Shown here: in pieces, positions 45,421 through 57,346 of the stretch
How positions within the stretch are numbered: the stretch's first letter is position 1
How the letters are laid out: each line of letters starts with the position of its first letter
Program-made: the position numbers and the translations under genes
Assembly: GCA_963932465.1 (NCBI GenBank)
Contig: OZ010798.1
Location: 16,352,981 to 16,416,980 of the forward strand
Source of the DNA: Maratus speciosus
Taxonomy: Eukaryota > Arthropoda > Arachnida > Araneae > Salticidae
DNA length: 64,000 nt
Reading direction: 5' to 3'
Notes under the pieces: model-generated
Told to the model about the DNA's origin: nothing
What the model saw: only the letters and a program-made list of their open reading frames with translations
Database searches by the model: none

Positions 45421-45549
45421 TACGCAAGGAAATCCAAGGTTCAAAGAAAATATTCTGTTTATTATTGTTACATTTGATATTCTATTGAATATTGTTCTTT
45501 GCCATGTAAAAAAACACACATGCACAAAAAAAATGTAAACATAAAATAT

Positions 45550-46160
45550 AGTGCACCCTCAAAAATCCACACAGCTTTAGACCAAAGACTTTTGGTCATT
45601 ACTTTGTTTACATTTTAGAACCTCATCAAACTAGTCATATATTTTCAAAAATAATTATGTTATATTTAATAAATGCTAATAGAAATAAATATACCTAATG
45701 AAATTGAAGTAACTTGTTCAAAAACTGTTTAATGGATAAGTTGGATAAATTTTAGCCCCTAGAATTTTAATTTCTTAAACATTTATTCAATAGTAGTTCA
45801 AGATCATAAATATTTTATTATCTTTCCTTGCATCCTGCAAGCAGTCAGCGGTTCTTCTTCAGTCTCAAAAGTATGTTATTAGATAATATTTATTTTTGTG
45901 ATTGAGTCCCTTTTTCATATAATTCCTCATATTATCTGTGAATGCTCTAAAGGCTGTATTATACACTTACAAATTTTTCATATGTAATATATTGAATGAC
46001 TAGTGCTTTATCAGCACAAGTTACCCAGCTTAGAATTCATCAATCAAAACATCACCGACTTGATTTATTTTTCACTGAATTTTACTTGAAAGTTTCTTTG
46101 TTTATAATGCAAACGATCTGCAGATTTTATGCATTTGTAGATTTTAGAGTTGCAATTTTT
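45550..46160. mobile_element. old, degenerate CAGTAGACTCCCT-family copy
   Basis: AAAATCCACACAGCTTTAGACC and TTTGGTCATTACTTTGTTTACA near 45560 resemble the left part of copy B. GATCTGCAGATTTTATGCATTTGTAGATTTTAG near 46120 is written here only as shared words (TTTGTAGATTTTAG) with its right part. Ends are eroded. Confidence 0.5.
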
Positions 46161-46199
46161 TTTAGATTTCGCTGCATTTATACTAGGCCTTTATATTAT

Positions 46200-47415
46200 T
46201 ATAAAATTTTTAAATTAGAAAAGTAGTATCTAAAAAAAGAATTGACTGCAAATTATTTTAACCCTTTACAATAAAATATCATCCATCATAACAATAAATT
46301 CTTAAGTTTCTGCCACCAAAATTCAGTACAATAGCATGATCAAAAAATGAATACATGCCTACATACAAGATCATGGACAAATTATATATATGCACTCTGG
46401 AACAACAAAATTCTCATTAAATTATTTCATTCTGAAAACATTTTATTTATACTTGCATAGGAAATTTAGATTTGTCACCAGAAATTCTACATAATTCTGC
46501 CATTTATTAATAATAAAAATAATTAATTTATTAATAATTAATTAAATTTATTAATAATAATAAAATTATTAAAATTATTTACAAAACAGCACTTTCAGGG
46601 CAGTGAAAAACATTGACACCACTCAATTTAGTACATTTTTATATTGATACATAAGAAGGCATATGTATAAGTATTCAGATGATATTAGCATAAAGCAGTA
46701 CTGTCTGTTTCACGAAGTTCCAGTTTTTAGGGTACAAAATTTCTCTACTTGTGGAGGGTAACTATGTGTACTAAATGGCTACATACCTGCTTTCTTTGTA
46801 ATTATTTCTCTAAAGAAGAAATTTTTTATCTTGCATAAAACTTGTTTCTAACATTTGAAATCACTTGGCACAGATGTTTAAAAAGTACTGATCAATATTA
46901 TTTATTCTCTTAGTATGTACACAGTGACATTTACTAATTCATTAAAATGCATGATTTCATTTGTAACGTGTAGTTCGTGCCAAAATATAAAAGACTATTT
47001 CCTTTCCTTTTTGTGATCAAATATTGAAAAAAGCATAAGAATGGGAGATTCATATAATAAAGAGATACATTTATGAGAGGTTACTGCAGCATTAAAATTA
47101 AATTAAAATTTACCTAGAAATTCCATGAAAAAGTTCATTTTTAATTTAAAAAAATTGTAACTTGCTTTTTTATTCAAAAGCAATTGAAATGACTTTTAAA
47201 TTCTTTAATAAAATACATGTTGTATAATTCATTTTTCTATTATCTATATATCATGGGCCGTACTTGTCCTGAAATTTCAAGACCAGAAAATTCTTCAGTA
47301 CCAGTATTTTCTTATAGAAAATCTCTTCTTAAATAAGGCGAAATTTCGCGCATTTAACCTAAATTTATTTTCCTATTAAAAAAATACTGATTTTGTCCTA
47401 AAACATTCCCTGAAG
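46200..47415. other. AT-rich spacer, no gene recognised
   Basis: AT-rich with TTAATAAT runs around 46500. A degenerate first copy of the following 225-bp repeat may begin near 47250 (GGGCCGTACTTG). No open frame with a domain. Confidence 0.45.
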
Positions 47416-48290
47416 CGTACGACCCCTGATATATTCCTATTTAGATGTTTTGTGGAATAATAATACAGCAATATAAATAGTCAGTATTAGTAAATAGTGA
47501 TTGCAATCTATAATCAATTAAAAACTAAAAACAAATTAAGGCCTTTTTTAGCAAAAACTGTATTGCTAGCTACTGCTTGATTATGATATAAAGTTTTATA
47601 AAACTACATAAATATATTTATCCCGAAAAATTCACTGAAGCGTACGGCCCATGATATATTCCTATTAAAATGTTTTGTGGAACAATAATACAGCAATATA
47701 AATAGTCAGTATTAGTAAATAGTGATTGCAATCTATAATCAATTAAAAACTAAAAACAAATTAAGGCCTTTTTTAGCAAAAACTGTATTGCTAGCTACTG
47801 CTTGATTGCGATATAAAGTTTTATAAAACTACATAAATATATTTATCCCGAAAAATTCACTGAAGCGTACGGCCCATGATATATTCCTATTAAAATGTTT
47901 TGTGGAACAATAATACAGCAATATAAATAGTCAGTATTAGTAAATAGTGATTGCAATCTATAATCAATTAAAAACTAAAAACAAATTAAGGCCTTTTTTA
48001 GCAAAAACTGTATTGCTAGCTACTGCTTGATTACGATATAAAGTTTTATAAAACTACATAAATATATTTATCCCGAAAAATTCACTGAAGCGTACGGCCC
48101 ATGATATATTCCTATTAAAATGTTTTGTGGAACAATAATACAGCAATATAAATAGTCAGTATTAGTAAATAGTGATTGCAATCTATAATCAATTAAAAAC
48201 TAAAAACAAATTAAGGCCTTTTTTAGCAAAAACTGTATTGCTAGCTACTGCTTGATTGCGGTATAAAGTTGTATAAAACTACATAAATAT
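47416..48290. repeat. 225-bp tandem repeat, about 4 units
   Basis: The word CGTACG recurs at 47416, 47641, 47866 and 48091, exactly 225 bp apart. The last three units are almost identical, while the first is more divergent (CGTACGACCCCTGAT). The last unit stops near 48290. The sequence is AT-rich and non-coding. Confidence 0.93.
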
Positions 48291-48435
48291 ATTCATCATA
48301 AAAGAAACACCAGTATGAAAAAGATTCATATTTTTTTCAAAAATAGGATTTTACAGATCTTTAGCATTCAGATCGAGTAGAACTCCGTCCAATATATTTT
48401 AATCATACAATATCTGACTTTTATTATAAAGCATG

Positions 48436-48830
48436 AATAATTGAAGAGCTGAGTGGAAGAACATGTTATGGCAGATTTTCTTAAAAATTATTTTATCTTT
48501 TGGACGAAGGCGTTATCAGGCATTCTATCATATGGTAAATCTAAAATACCAAAATTCTATTTAGCCTTGAAGATTTAAGACATTATTCATTAATATTTAA
48601 TATTTTAATATTTAATAATGTAAATAATATTAATATTTTTTTATATTTAAAAATTAAATATGAATAAGTTATTTTAATAGAGTTCAGTACCACACCTGTT
48701 AATATTTTAAACACATGGTATCAAACAGAAAATAAATCATTAAAATTGACAACAAAAACTTTCACATCAAATTTCTTCAAATGTAATTTTTGTTACTTAA
48801 CATGTTCTTCCACTTAGCTCTTCAATTATT
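48436..48830. mobile_element. small inverted-repeat element
   Basis: AATAATTGAAGAGCTGAG continuing through GGAAGAACATGTTA (48436-48468) is mirrored with one change at 48798-48830. The 330-bp interior is AT-rich. No target duplication was identified, so it could be a MITE or a simple foldback. Confidence 0.65.
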
Positions 48831-49146
48831 GTTACTACTAACCTTTTATTGTCTTGGAATCTGTTTGAATAATCAAAGAATAATAGCTTGAATAAAAAAA
48901 CGCGTGACAGCATTTTGGGCAGTATAAGGATTTTTCTATAGGCATACCCTTATGAGACACAGATGCCATTTCATATGAGTTGCAAGCTCAAATGTTTTTT
49001 CAACAAAACTGAATAGTTGTGAAAACTTAGAATTTTAATCGCAACTTACTAAAAATGAAAACGAAACGTAATATTTTGTCAGGGACAAATAATTATTGAG
49101 TCAGATCTGGTGTGTTCAGTTCAATGAAAGTTAGAATTATAGATTA

Positions 49147-51974
49147 ACTAGCAAACCCCGCGGCTTTGCTCGCGTAATAGTTGAAATATTCCAAGTGATA
49201 TTTGCATGACTATTTTTTATTAGAACAACACTTTTTGAAATAATTCAAAAATTACTATAAGGCACAGTTTGACTAAACTTCATTATAAAAGTGCAATAGA
49301 CAGAAATGAAATTTTAATTAATAAGAAGAACTAAAAATAATCCCAATTAAATGACAATTTAGAAAATATTTTGAGACTTTTATGCTCATTTCATACTCTC
49401 ATTTCAGTATTCATTTGAAGTTTCGAATTTTTTAGAAATCATCTTAACACATTTACATCTTAAAATTAACCATCATGTCAAATTCCAAGCTTCCTGTCTA
49501 ACAGTCTACCACCTCTCTGGCGTTAGTGGCATGAACATAAAATTGTCGAAACAGAGTTCAAATAGGATGTCTCCAGATATGTTGAAAAGAGACTGTCACC
49601 ATTAATTTGCCAACATTAACCTTGAAATCGGTTGGTATTTTCTAATATTCTATAGAAAACGGAATTTAGATATTTTTAAAGACTTTCTTGTTGCTCCTGC
49701 TAACCAGGTGGTAGTGACACCGGAATAAAATATAGCCCGTATAGGGTCATGGACTATCACTCTTGATTCGCAATCAATAACTTCTGTAATCGGTTTATTA
49801 TTTCCTGAGATTCCATAGAGATCGTACTTTAGGACTCTTTTAGAATTCTTTTCGCTCCTTCCCTTCGTTTACCCCTTTTTAATTTCGAATTTATTTCCGA
49901 CTGTTCTTAGAGAACATTTATATTTTATAAGTAACTACCGTGCTATAGCATTTAAAATTTTTAGCCTCTACAATACCGCAGAAATCGCAATTTAGAAAGT
50001 TTCTTGCTCCTGTAACCATCGACATAAAATATAGCTTATGTTTGAGTAGGTTCTATCACCATCAATTTGCAACCATTATCTTTGAAACCGGTTTCGTATT
50101 TCATACGATTGCATAAAAATCTAATTTAGAGCGCTTATAGAAAGCTTTTCGTCCACTTCATCCTTTTAAATTCGGAATTTTCTTTCGACAATTCATAGAA
50201 AGCATTTGCATCTTTGAAGTAATTACCATTCCAAATTTAAAATGTTAGACCCCCTCAGTAACACAAAAACGCAATTTAGAACATTTTTTGCTCCTGTAAC
50301 CCCCATGTGGTAGTGACAACAACGTAAAATATAGGTTATGTTGGAGCGGGGACTTCAACCATCAATTTGAAACAATTACTTCTGAAATCGGTTTATATTT
50401 CCTGAGATTGCATAGAAATCGCTATTTAGAACGTATTTAGAACGCTTTTCGTTCATTTTCAACCCTTTCAAATTTCAAATTTTTAAGGAACTGTTCTCAG
50501 AGAGTATTTACATCTCATAAGTAATTACCATGCCAAATTTCAAGTTGCTAGCCCTTCAGTATTAAAAAAATCACAATTTAGAACATTTTTTAAAATGCAA
50601 CCACAAGGTGATAGTAACGCCGACATGAAATGGATCCTAAATTGGAACAAGGGCTGTCATCATCAATTTCCAACCATTACTTTTGAAATCGGTTGGATAC
50701 TTTCTGAGATTGCGTAGAAATCGCAATTTAGAACGTTTTTTAGAACGTTTTTTGTCCATTTTCACCCCTTTTAAATTTCGAATTATTTAGGAAATGTTCT
50801 TAGAGATCATTTATATCTTATAAGTAACTACCATGCCTAGTTTGAAGTTGCTAACCCCTGCAGTATTACAAAAAACGCAATTTAGATCGTTTTTTGCTCC
50901 TTCATACCCCCTTTGGGGCAGTGACACTGATATGAAATGGATCCTAATTTGCAGCAAGGGCTGTCATCATCAATTTCCAACCATTACTTTTGAAATGGGT
51001 TAGGTACTTTCTGAGATTGCGTTGAAATCACCATTTAGAACGTTTTTTAGAAATCTTTTCGCGCATTTTAACCCCTTTTAAATTTCGAATTTTTTAAGTA
51101 ATGTTCTTAGAGATCATTTATATCTTATAAGTAACTACCATTCCAAATTCCATGTATCTGGACCCTTCAGTAACACAAAAATCGCAATTTCGAACGTCGT
51201 TTGCTTCTGCACTCCCTTCGGTAGTGGCACCGACATAAAATGTAGCCTATATTGGAGCAAGGGTTGTCACCATCATTTTGACATCATTATTTTTTAAATC
51301 GGTATGGTACGTCTTGAGATTGCGTAAAAAGCGCCATTTAGAACGTTTTTTAGAACGCTTTTTGTGCATTTTCACCCCTTTTAAATATCGGATTTTTTAA
51401 GAAATGTTCTTAGAGATCATTTATATCTAATAAGTAAGTACCATGCCAAATTCCATGTATCTGAACCCTTCAGTAACACAAAAATCGCAATTTCGAACGT
51501 TTTTTGCTCCTGCACCCCCTTTAGGTGTAGTGACACCGACATAAAATGCAGCCTATGTTGGAGCAAGGGTTATCACCATCATTTTGACACAATTATTTTT
51601 GAAATCGGTTTGGTACTTCCTGAAATTGCGTAAAAATCGCCATTTAGAACGCTTTTTCGAACGCTTTTCGTGCATTTTCACCCCTTTTTAATTTCGATTT
51701 TTTTTTTAAATGTCCTTAGATTTCATTAGTATCTTCTAAGTAACTACCATTCTAAATTTCATGTTTCTAGGTCCTTCAGTAACACAAAAAGCGTATTTTT
51801 AGAACTTTTTTGCTCCTGCGCCCCCTTTTGGCCAGTGGCACGGACATAAGATATAGCCTATGTTCTAAGTTGGACTAACACCATCATTTTGATACCATTA
51901 CTTTTGGAATCGGTTGGGTAGTTTCAGAGCTTACCTGCTACAAATAAACAATTTTTACCTCTTTATAACATTAG
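49147..51974 (+). mobile_element. 2.8-kb repeat element built of ~305-bp tandem units
   Basis: It starts ACTAGCAAACCCCGCGGC followed by TTTGCTCGCG, a sequence common at the start of an arthropod interspersed repeat type, and ends TTATAACATTAGTATAG. TATAGATTA is present on both sides (49138-49146, 51975-51983), a possible 9-bp duplication. Inside, the block TGTTCTTAGAGATCATTTAT recurs every 290-307 bp (about 49897, 50488, 50793, 51100, 51402, 51709), each with CACCCCTTTTAAATTTCGAA and TTTGCTCCTGC companions. No protein is encoded. Confidence 0.75.
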
Positions 51975-52193
51975 TATAGATTACAGCATGAAAAGTTTAC
52001 TAACCTGAAAATGGTTGGTGAGGCAATCTCTTAACCTTTATTTCACATTATGTTAATTTAAAACAAGTTGGAAATTGCTCGTCAAGCGTGGCAAATGAGG
52101 TGCGTTCGTACTATAACTAGTTTTATAATTATTTTTTACACCCCATATTGTACTGAATGTATATTTTTTTGCACTTCATAAGTGCATAGTCTG

Positions 52194-52632
52194 TAACATC
52201 ATTAAACTGCACTTGCAATAATTTTTTTCCCATTCCTCGTAATGTAACAGAACACTTTTGACTGCCCCTGTAATTAAACTATTTATCCGATTATTTCACA
52301 AAATTTGAAATGGCTCGACAAAATTTTACAACAATCATATATTTAAAATTTCAGACCATTCGGAAGGCTTTAACATCATTAAAATGCACTTGCAATAATT
52401 TTCTCCCATTGTCCGTCATGTAACGGAAAACTTTTGACTGTCCCTGTCATTAAACTATACATCGGATTTTCATAAAATTTGAAATGGCTCAACAAAATTT
52501 TGCAACAATCATATATTTACAATTTCAGACCATTCGGTTGGGTAGTTTTTGCTCTGTTATATGCGGGCAGACAGACGGACTGAACGACGACTATAGGTGT
52601 TACGTATTTATATAATTACGAACGCACCTAAA
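52194..52632 (+). repeat. two-copy ~176-bp repeat ending in a CAGACAGACGGAC tract
   Basis: The segments at 52194-52369 and 52370-52553 share TTGAAATGGCTC, ACAATCATATATTTA and TTTCAGACCATTCGG. They are followed by GGGCAGACAGACGGACTGAA and AATTACGAACGCACC. The final ~60 bp recur inverted at 19905-19990, so this is the end of a dispersed repeat distinct from the 305-bp array. Confidence 0.75.
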
Positions 52633-52639
52633 AAGACAA

Positions 52640-54107
52640 ATATTATTCAAGATAACTAGTTTTCTTTTAGTAAATAGATATACATTTTAAAATGCAGGTG
52701 TTATTTATGAAAAGATAAGTTTCATGTTCTATAAGATTTGTTCAATAAAGTAGTATGTCTTTTAAATACAGTGCATCATTAGCCACATAAAACCTTATTT
52801 TCTCATTAAAGCATATCTAAAAAAAAAGCAGTTTTACAATATTTTTAGATTATTTCTTAAACAAATTGATGAGTTTATTTCTACTGGGTTAAAAATCTCT
52901 TTCATAAGCAAATTTGTGAATTTATATATTTGGGTTAAAAAGGCATTTAAATTTATTTACAACTTAAATGAAGCACCATTTCTGGCTTCCTTGCCTGGAT
53001 TTTGTTGCAACTGATCTTTCACGATATTTGAGTGAAATACATAAATTGTAACCGAGTAGTCTATGCAATTTTTTAAATCTCATTATTCATTTCTTCTCTA
53101 ACATTACCATTGTACAGAAAACATGTTAGAACAAATTGTTAAGATTTTTTAAATTCAGCTCGTCTGATAAGCTCAAATTTTTACTTCATGTGTTGTTAAA
53201 ACTTTCACCGAACCTTCATCGGTAACTTTTTCTCAAAGAAGTGTTGTTAAATACAGAATACAAAAGTTTGTTTTATAATGAAAAAATTTACACCCCACTT
53301 GTTTTCAGACTTTCCTTTTGAATTTCCTTTTTAAAGCAAAATTAGTATGTACTTTCTTTTACACACTGTTTTCTATTCTATTTTCTTTCCTAAAATAAAC
53401 TTCACCATCACTAGAAAATTTAGAAAATTCAATAATCTAAAATCAGCAGGATTTCAGTGATTTTGTATTTTTTTTCTTTCAGAATAATTAAAACAGCATA
53501 TATTACAAAAAATATCGATTAAAGGATGTACTAAAACATGGTGTAAAACAAGGCTAATAAAAAATGTAAGTTTTGAGATTATGATTGCTACCTCTAAAAC
53601 AGTTGATTTATTTAGATTAGAAAGCTTCAGTTAACTTATAAAATAAACTGTGTACTTTTAAAAGGTTATAAAGATGCAATTTTACATTAAAATTAGAAAA
53701 AAATCAAAATTGTTCATTACCATGTTTTACAAGAGAGTCCTTTAAATATAAAACTGCATAATTAAAATATATAATATAATGTATAAAATGTACTATATAT
53801 TTATACAACACACTAATATTTCGCTTGATTTGAGTGACATATGAAGAATATTTACATTAGAGCCTTCGATATGGTCAGAAGCATTTTATTTATAAGTACA
53901 TCAGTCCTCTAATATTTGAAGCTTTTTTTATGAATGATCTAAAATGACAATAGGACTTATGACACGATTGAAAATTTTACATATCAGGACAGCATTATAG
54001 TTTGAAATTCAGATTATTATCAGCATCTAATCTCACAAACCATAAGTTGAAAATTCTTTGTTTAGGAGCACTCACGAGATTGATTTAATGAAAATTTCTA
54101 TAATATC
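52640..54107. other. AT-rich spacer, nothing recognised
   Basis: No open frame above about 60 codons, no repeat partner inside this window and no splice-like exon were seen. Confidence 0.45.
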
Positions 54108-54378
54108 TGAAGCCTAGTTGCATAGTGGTCAGAGCATCTGTCTGCCACACTCCAGATCGAGAGTATGACTCCCGACAGGGTAAGGTTCACTCAGCCCTTC
54201 ATCCCTTCGGTGTCAATAAAATGCTTGCCCAGCTTGCTTGGAAACTAAACACCGAGGGTCCCACATTAGGCTGACTGGATGTTGCATAGCACCTCAGGGC
54301 CCAAGGTCAAGAAAACAGGGATTGGCATTTTCGACCCAGATCCTTCATGGATTGACTACCATGGATGACCACAGAGTT
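54108..54378 (+). mobile_element. tRNA-derived SINE
   Basis: The head has an A-box-like TAGTTGCATAGTGGTCAGAGC region (54116-54136), an anticodon-loop-like CTGCCAC as in tRNA-Gly, and a degenerate B box GAGTATGACTCCC (54161-54173). A conserved-looking body follows (CATCCCTTCGGTGTCAATAA, GGGTCCCACATTAGGCTGAC, CAGATCCTTCATGGATTGAC). It would be copied by RNA polymerase III and moved by a LINE in trans. The 68-codon open frame at 54238 is a shadow. Confidence 0.72.
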
Positions 54379-54770
54379 TTATTTAGTTTTATAATGTCTG
54401 GGATTATTTCGTATTATTCATTCTATATGAATTCCTGTTTGTAATAATCTTCATTTCTCGATTTTTTTAAATGAAAAGTTTGGCACTAAATTTTTTCTAC
54501 ATGATTATTATCCGTTCAAGGTGAATAATATACTAGTGCATCAGAAATATGTGAATTCTTTTTAAGCTTAGAGAATGCAATAAAGTAATAACATCAGCAA
54601 AATAATTTATTCAAAATATGTACACTATTTTTCTTCCTTAATTAAGGTGTTCTCAGAGATCTGAATTACAAAACAAAAGTTAAACAATCTGCAATTGATC
54701 AGTAAGTTAAGTCGGATAAAAACTAAACATTTAGATAGTATAAAAACATGTATAATAATCACTTATAAAC
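54379..54770. other. AT-rich spacer
   Basis: Nothing recognised between the SINE and the foldback. Confidence 0.45.
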
Positions 54771-55227
54771 AGATTAAGTTAAATAATGCTATAAAAAGTG
54801 ATAGAATATCTTTATTAAGATTGACGATCGTTACGATTTTTACGCAACGAGAATATTTGTAATGATTCAGTGTCCCTTGAAATACCTAAAATTTGGAAAG
54901 AGATGCTATGTAATTTTAGTAACAATAGTAAAAATTAATCCACGCTCGCAAATAGCCAAGATAATTTTATTTTTATTTTATATTTTGTAATGTTTTTCAT
55001 TATGCATGTTGTCTCGTGACATTGTTTACCATGTTATTGTTTTTTAAAATTAATCCACGCTCGCTAAAAATTTAATTTTTATTTAATTTTATGTTTGCAA
55101 TGTTTTTCATTATGCATCATGTTCTATCGTGAATGATTTTGAAAATGTCGCCGTTTGTGCGACGAAACGATCGTCAATCTTAATAAAGATATTCTATCAC
55201 TTTTTATAGCAGTATTTAACTTAATCT
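54771..55227. mobile_element. foldback/MITE with 62-bp arms
   Basis: The arms 54771-54832 and 55166-55227 are reverse complements with one or two differences. They begin AGATTAAGTTAAATAATGC and end at ATTGACGATCGTT. The 333-bp loop contains a ~110-bp internal duplication (AATTAATCCACGCTCGC at 54935 and 55046, and TGTTTTTCATTATGCAT twice). No coding capacity and no target duplication. Confidence 0.85.
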
Positions 55228-55917
55228 ATTTAGGTAGTCATTGAAGGAAATGTTCATAAGGTAACTGAAATAAATAATCACTGATAATAAGAGAGCTTAG
55301 TGCTAATGAATTAGTGCTTAATACCTCTCGCGGACTGGGATTGGATTATGAAATAGGTAGGTCAAAAATATTGCTCTAGAATCTAACTTCCGGAGTTGAC
55401 TAAGTGCTTCTCCTAATCTGAATCAAAATTATTTATTAAATGGGGATTATAAATCTCCCAGTACTGTCCTCCTGTTTTTAGGGGTCCAATGATTGTTCCT
55501 ATTAAACTGGCTCCATGATTATTTTTCAATTGGTTACTCCGATTTTACTCACACATCTGCGATCATCCCCCTCTATTACATAGTTCTGATACTTTCAAAG
55601 ACAGGCTATAGCTTGTCACCATTTTGTATGTGCTTTCTCCATCTTATAAAAATGGAATTCTAAATGGCTATATTATCATTTATTTGGTGGACTCCCTTTG
55701 GTATCTGCCTTTTCGGCTATTTCCCTTGGAATTTTGAAGGCCGATACTCAGATGTCTTCCATAAATTAAGAGAAAAGTTCAATACAAACATGTATATGTT
55801 TATTTTCTATTCTAGTATTTAAAACAAAACTTTTCTAAAATTAAACAAACGTTAAGTAATGCAAATTAATAACTATAATAAAAGAGAGTAATTAATGAAA
55901 TGTTTCTTTTTCATTTC
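55228..55917. other. spacer upstream of the zinc-finger gene, probably intron
   Basis: No domain-bearing open frame. It ends in a pyrimidine-rich tract (TTTCTTTTTCATTTCAG) that looks like a 3' splice site, so at least its right part is probably intron of the zinc-finger transcript. Confidence 0.5.
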
Positions 55918-55919
55918 AG
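55903..55919 (+). promoter_or_regulatory. predicted 3' splice site before the zinc-finger exon
   Basis: TTTCTTTTTCATTTCAG is a strong acceptor; the AG occupies 55918-55919. The exon after it would carry about 300 bp of 5' leader up to the ATG at 56216. Any upstream exon is not visible. Confidence 0.5.
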
Positions 55920-56215
55920 ATGTAAAGTGCAAACTAGAGGGACATCTTTATCAATAAAGAATGGAAAAGCTTTGTTAAAGCATTGTAGAGATAAACCTTA
56001 TTGTACACATGCAAATTAAAAGCTTGTTTGAAACGTGTTATTTTTGCCGAGATAAATTTTACGCTGTTATAACCAAAGATTTGTTGCTTTATTTTTCAAG
56101 AATATTCTAAGTTTTCAACAAACAAGAAACCAAAGAGAGAGAAACAGATTGCAGATCTGATACTTCAATATTGTTCAGATAAAAGTTTCTTTGAGAATCT
56201 TTGTATTTCTTTAAC

Positions 56216-56425
56216 ATGTCTGAAAAGAGTTTCATTCATAAAAAAGAACATCCCTCTACTCATAATGAGGAAAAGCTTTTTCTTAGTGATGATTTTTCAT
56301 GTGAACAACATATCAACACTCGTACTGAGGAAAACTAATTTATATGTAATATATGTTCCATAAGTTTTCCCAATAAGGATTATCTAAAAAGACACTTACT
56401 CATCCATACTGAGAAAAAGCCATTT
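56216..56425 (+). pseudogene. interrupted N-terminal part of the C2H2 gene
   Basis: ATG 56216 opens a frame (MSEKSFIHKKEHPSTHNEEK) in the same phase as the main open frame. It contains a ruined finger (FSCEQHINTRTEEN) and hits TAA at 56336-56338. After the stop the frame continues as a good finger (CNICSISFPNKDYLKRHLLIH, given here as its two halves CNICSISF and YLKRHLLIH), then joins the intact part. The stop lies where the usual linker TGEKPF is expected (GAGGAAAACTAATTT), so a change of the AAG-CCA codons is the likely cause. Either the gene is dead or translation starts downstream. Confidence 0.72.
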
Positions 56426-57346
56426 ATGTGCGATATATGCATCAAAGGATTTGTAACAGAATATAATCTACAGACACATCTTCGTTCTCATACTGGGGAA
56501 AAGCCATTTATATGTGATGTTTGTTCTAAAAAGTTTTCTAGAAAGTCGAATCTGAATACACACCTTCGCATTCACACAGGAGAAAAGCCATTTGTTTGTG
56601 AAGTGTGTTCTAGAGGTTTTTCTGATAAGGCTAGTCTAAGTAGACATCTCCGCATTCATACCAAGGAAAGACCATTTGTTTGCGAAATCTGTTCAAAAAG
56701 ATTTTCTCAAACAGGTCACCTGCTGGTGCATCGTCGCATTCATACTAAAGAAAAGCCATTTGTTTGCGAAGTGTGTTCTAAAGGGTTTTCTGATAAGGGA
56801 GATCTAAATAAACATATCTCCACTCATAGTAAGGAAAAACCATTTATTTGTGAAGTGTGTTCTGCAACATTTTCCAGAAAGGCATACCTAAAGCAACACC
56901 TCTACATTCATACAGAGGAAAATCCATTCGTTTGTCAAGTATGTTCTGAAAGATTTTCTCACAGCACAAATTTGAATAACCACCTCCGCTGTCATACAGA
57001 ACAAAAATCGTGTGTGTGTAAGGTGTGTTCTAAATCATTTTCTAGAAAAAGGTACCTAAGAAAACATCGTCTCATTCATTCTAAGGAAAAACCATTTGTT
57101 TGTGTGGTGTGTTCTAAAAGATTTTCTGAAAAGGGTACTCTGAATAAACATCTTCGCTGTCATACGGGAGAAAAGCCATTTGACTGTGAGGTGTGTTCTA
57201 AGTCATTTTCTGACAGGGGGAACTTACAGACACATCGTCGCATTCATACTGGAGAAAAGCCATTTAGTTGTACAATATGCTCCAAAGTTTTTTCCGTTAG
57301 TAATAATCTAAACAAACATTTGAATTCTCATGCTAAAGAAGAGTAA
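56426..57346 (+). CDS. C2H2 zinc-finger protein, 11 tandem fingers
   Basis: 306 residues made of 11 C-x2-C-x12-H-x3-H fingers joined by TGEKPF-like linkers (HTGEKPF, HTKEKPF, HSKEKPF). All 11 keep both Cys and both His. The first starts at residue 2 (CDICIKGF) and the last ends near residue 302. Predicted base-contact positions (-1, 2, 3, 6) differ between fingers, for example R,S,N,T in finger 2 and Q,G,H,V in finger 4, as expected for a sequence-specific nuclear DNA-binding protein. The start at 56426 lies inside a linker (KPFMCDIC) and is the first Met after the upstream stop at 56336, so the true start is doubtful. No KRAB, ZAD or BTB domain is visible. It ends KEE then TAA. No introns inside the finger array. 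It could be a young zinc-finger duplicate. Confidence 0.88.
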   Translation: MCDICIKGFVTEYNLQTHLRSHTGEKPFICDVCSKKFSRKSNLNTHLRIHTGEKPFVCEVCSRGFSDKASLSRHLRIHTKERPFVCEICSKRFSQTGHLLVHRRIHTKEKPFVCEVCSKGFSDKGDLNKHISTHSKEKPFICEVCSATFSRKAYLKQHLYIHTEENPFVCQVCSERFSHSTNLNNHLRCHTEQKSCVCKVCSKSFSRKRYLRKHRLIHSKEKPFVCVVCSKRFSEKGTLNKHLRCHTGEKPFDCEVCSKSFSDRGNLQTHRRIHTGEKPFSCTICSKVFSVSNNLNKHLNSHAKEE

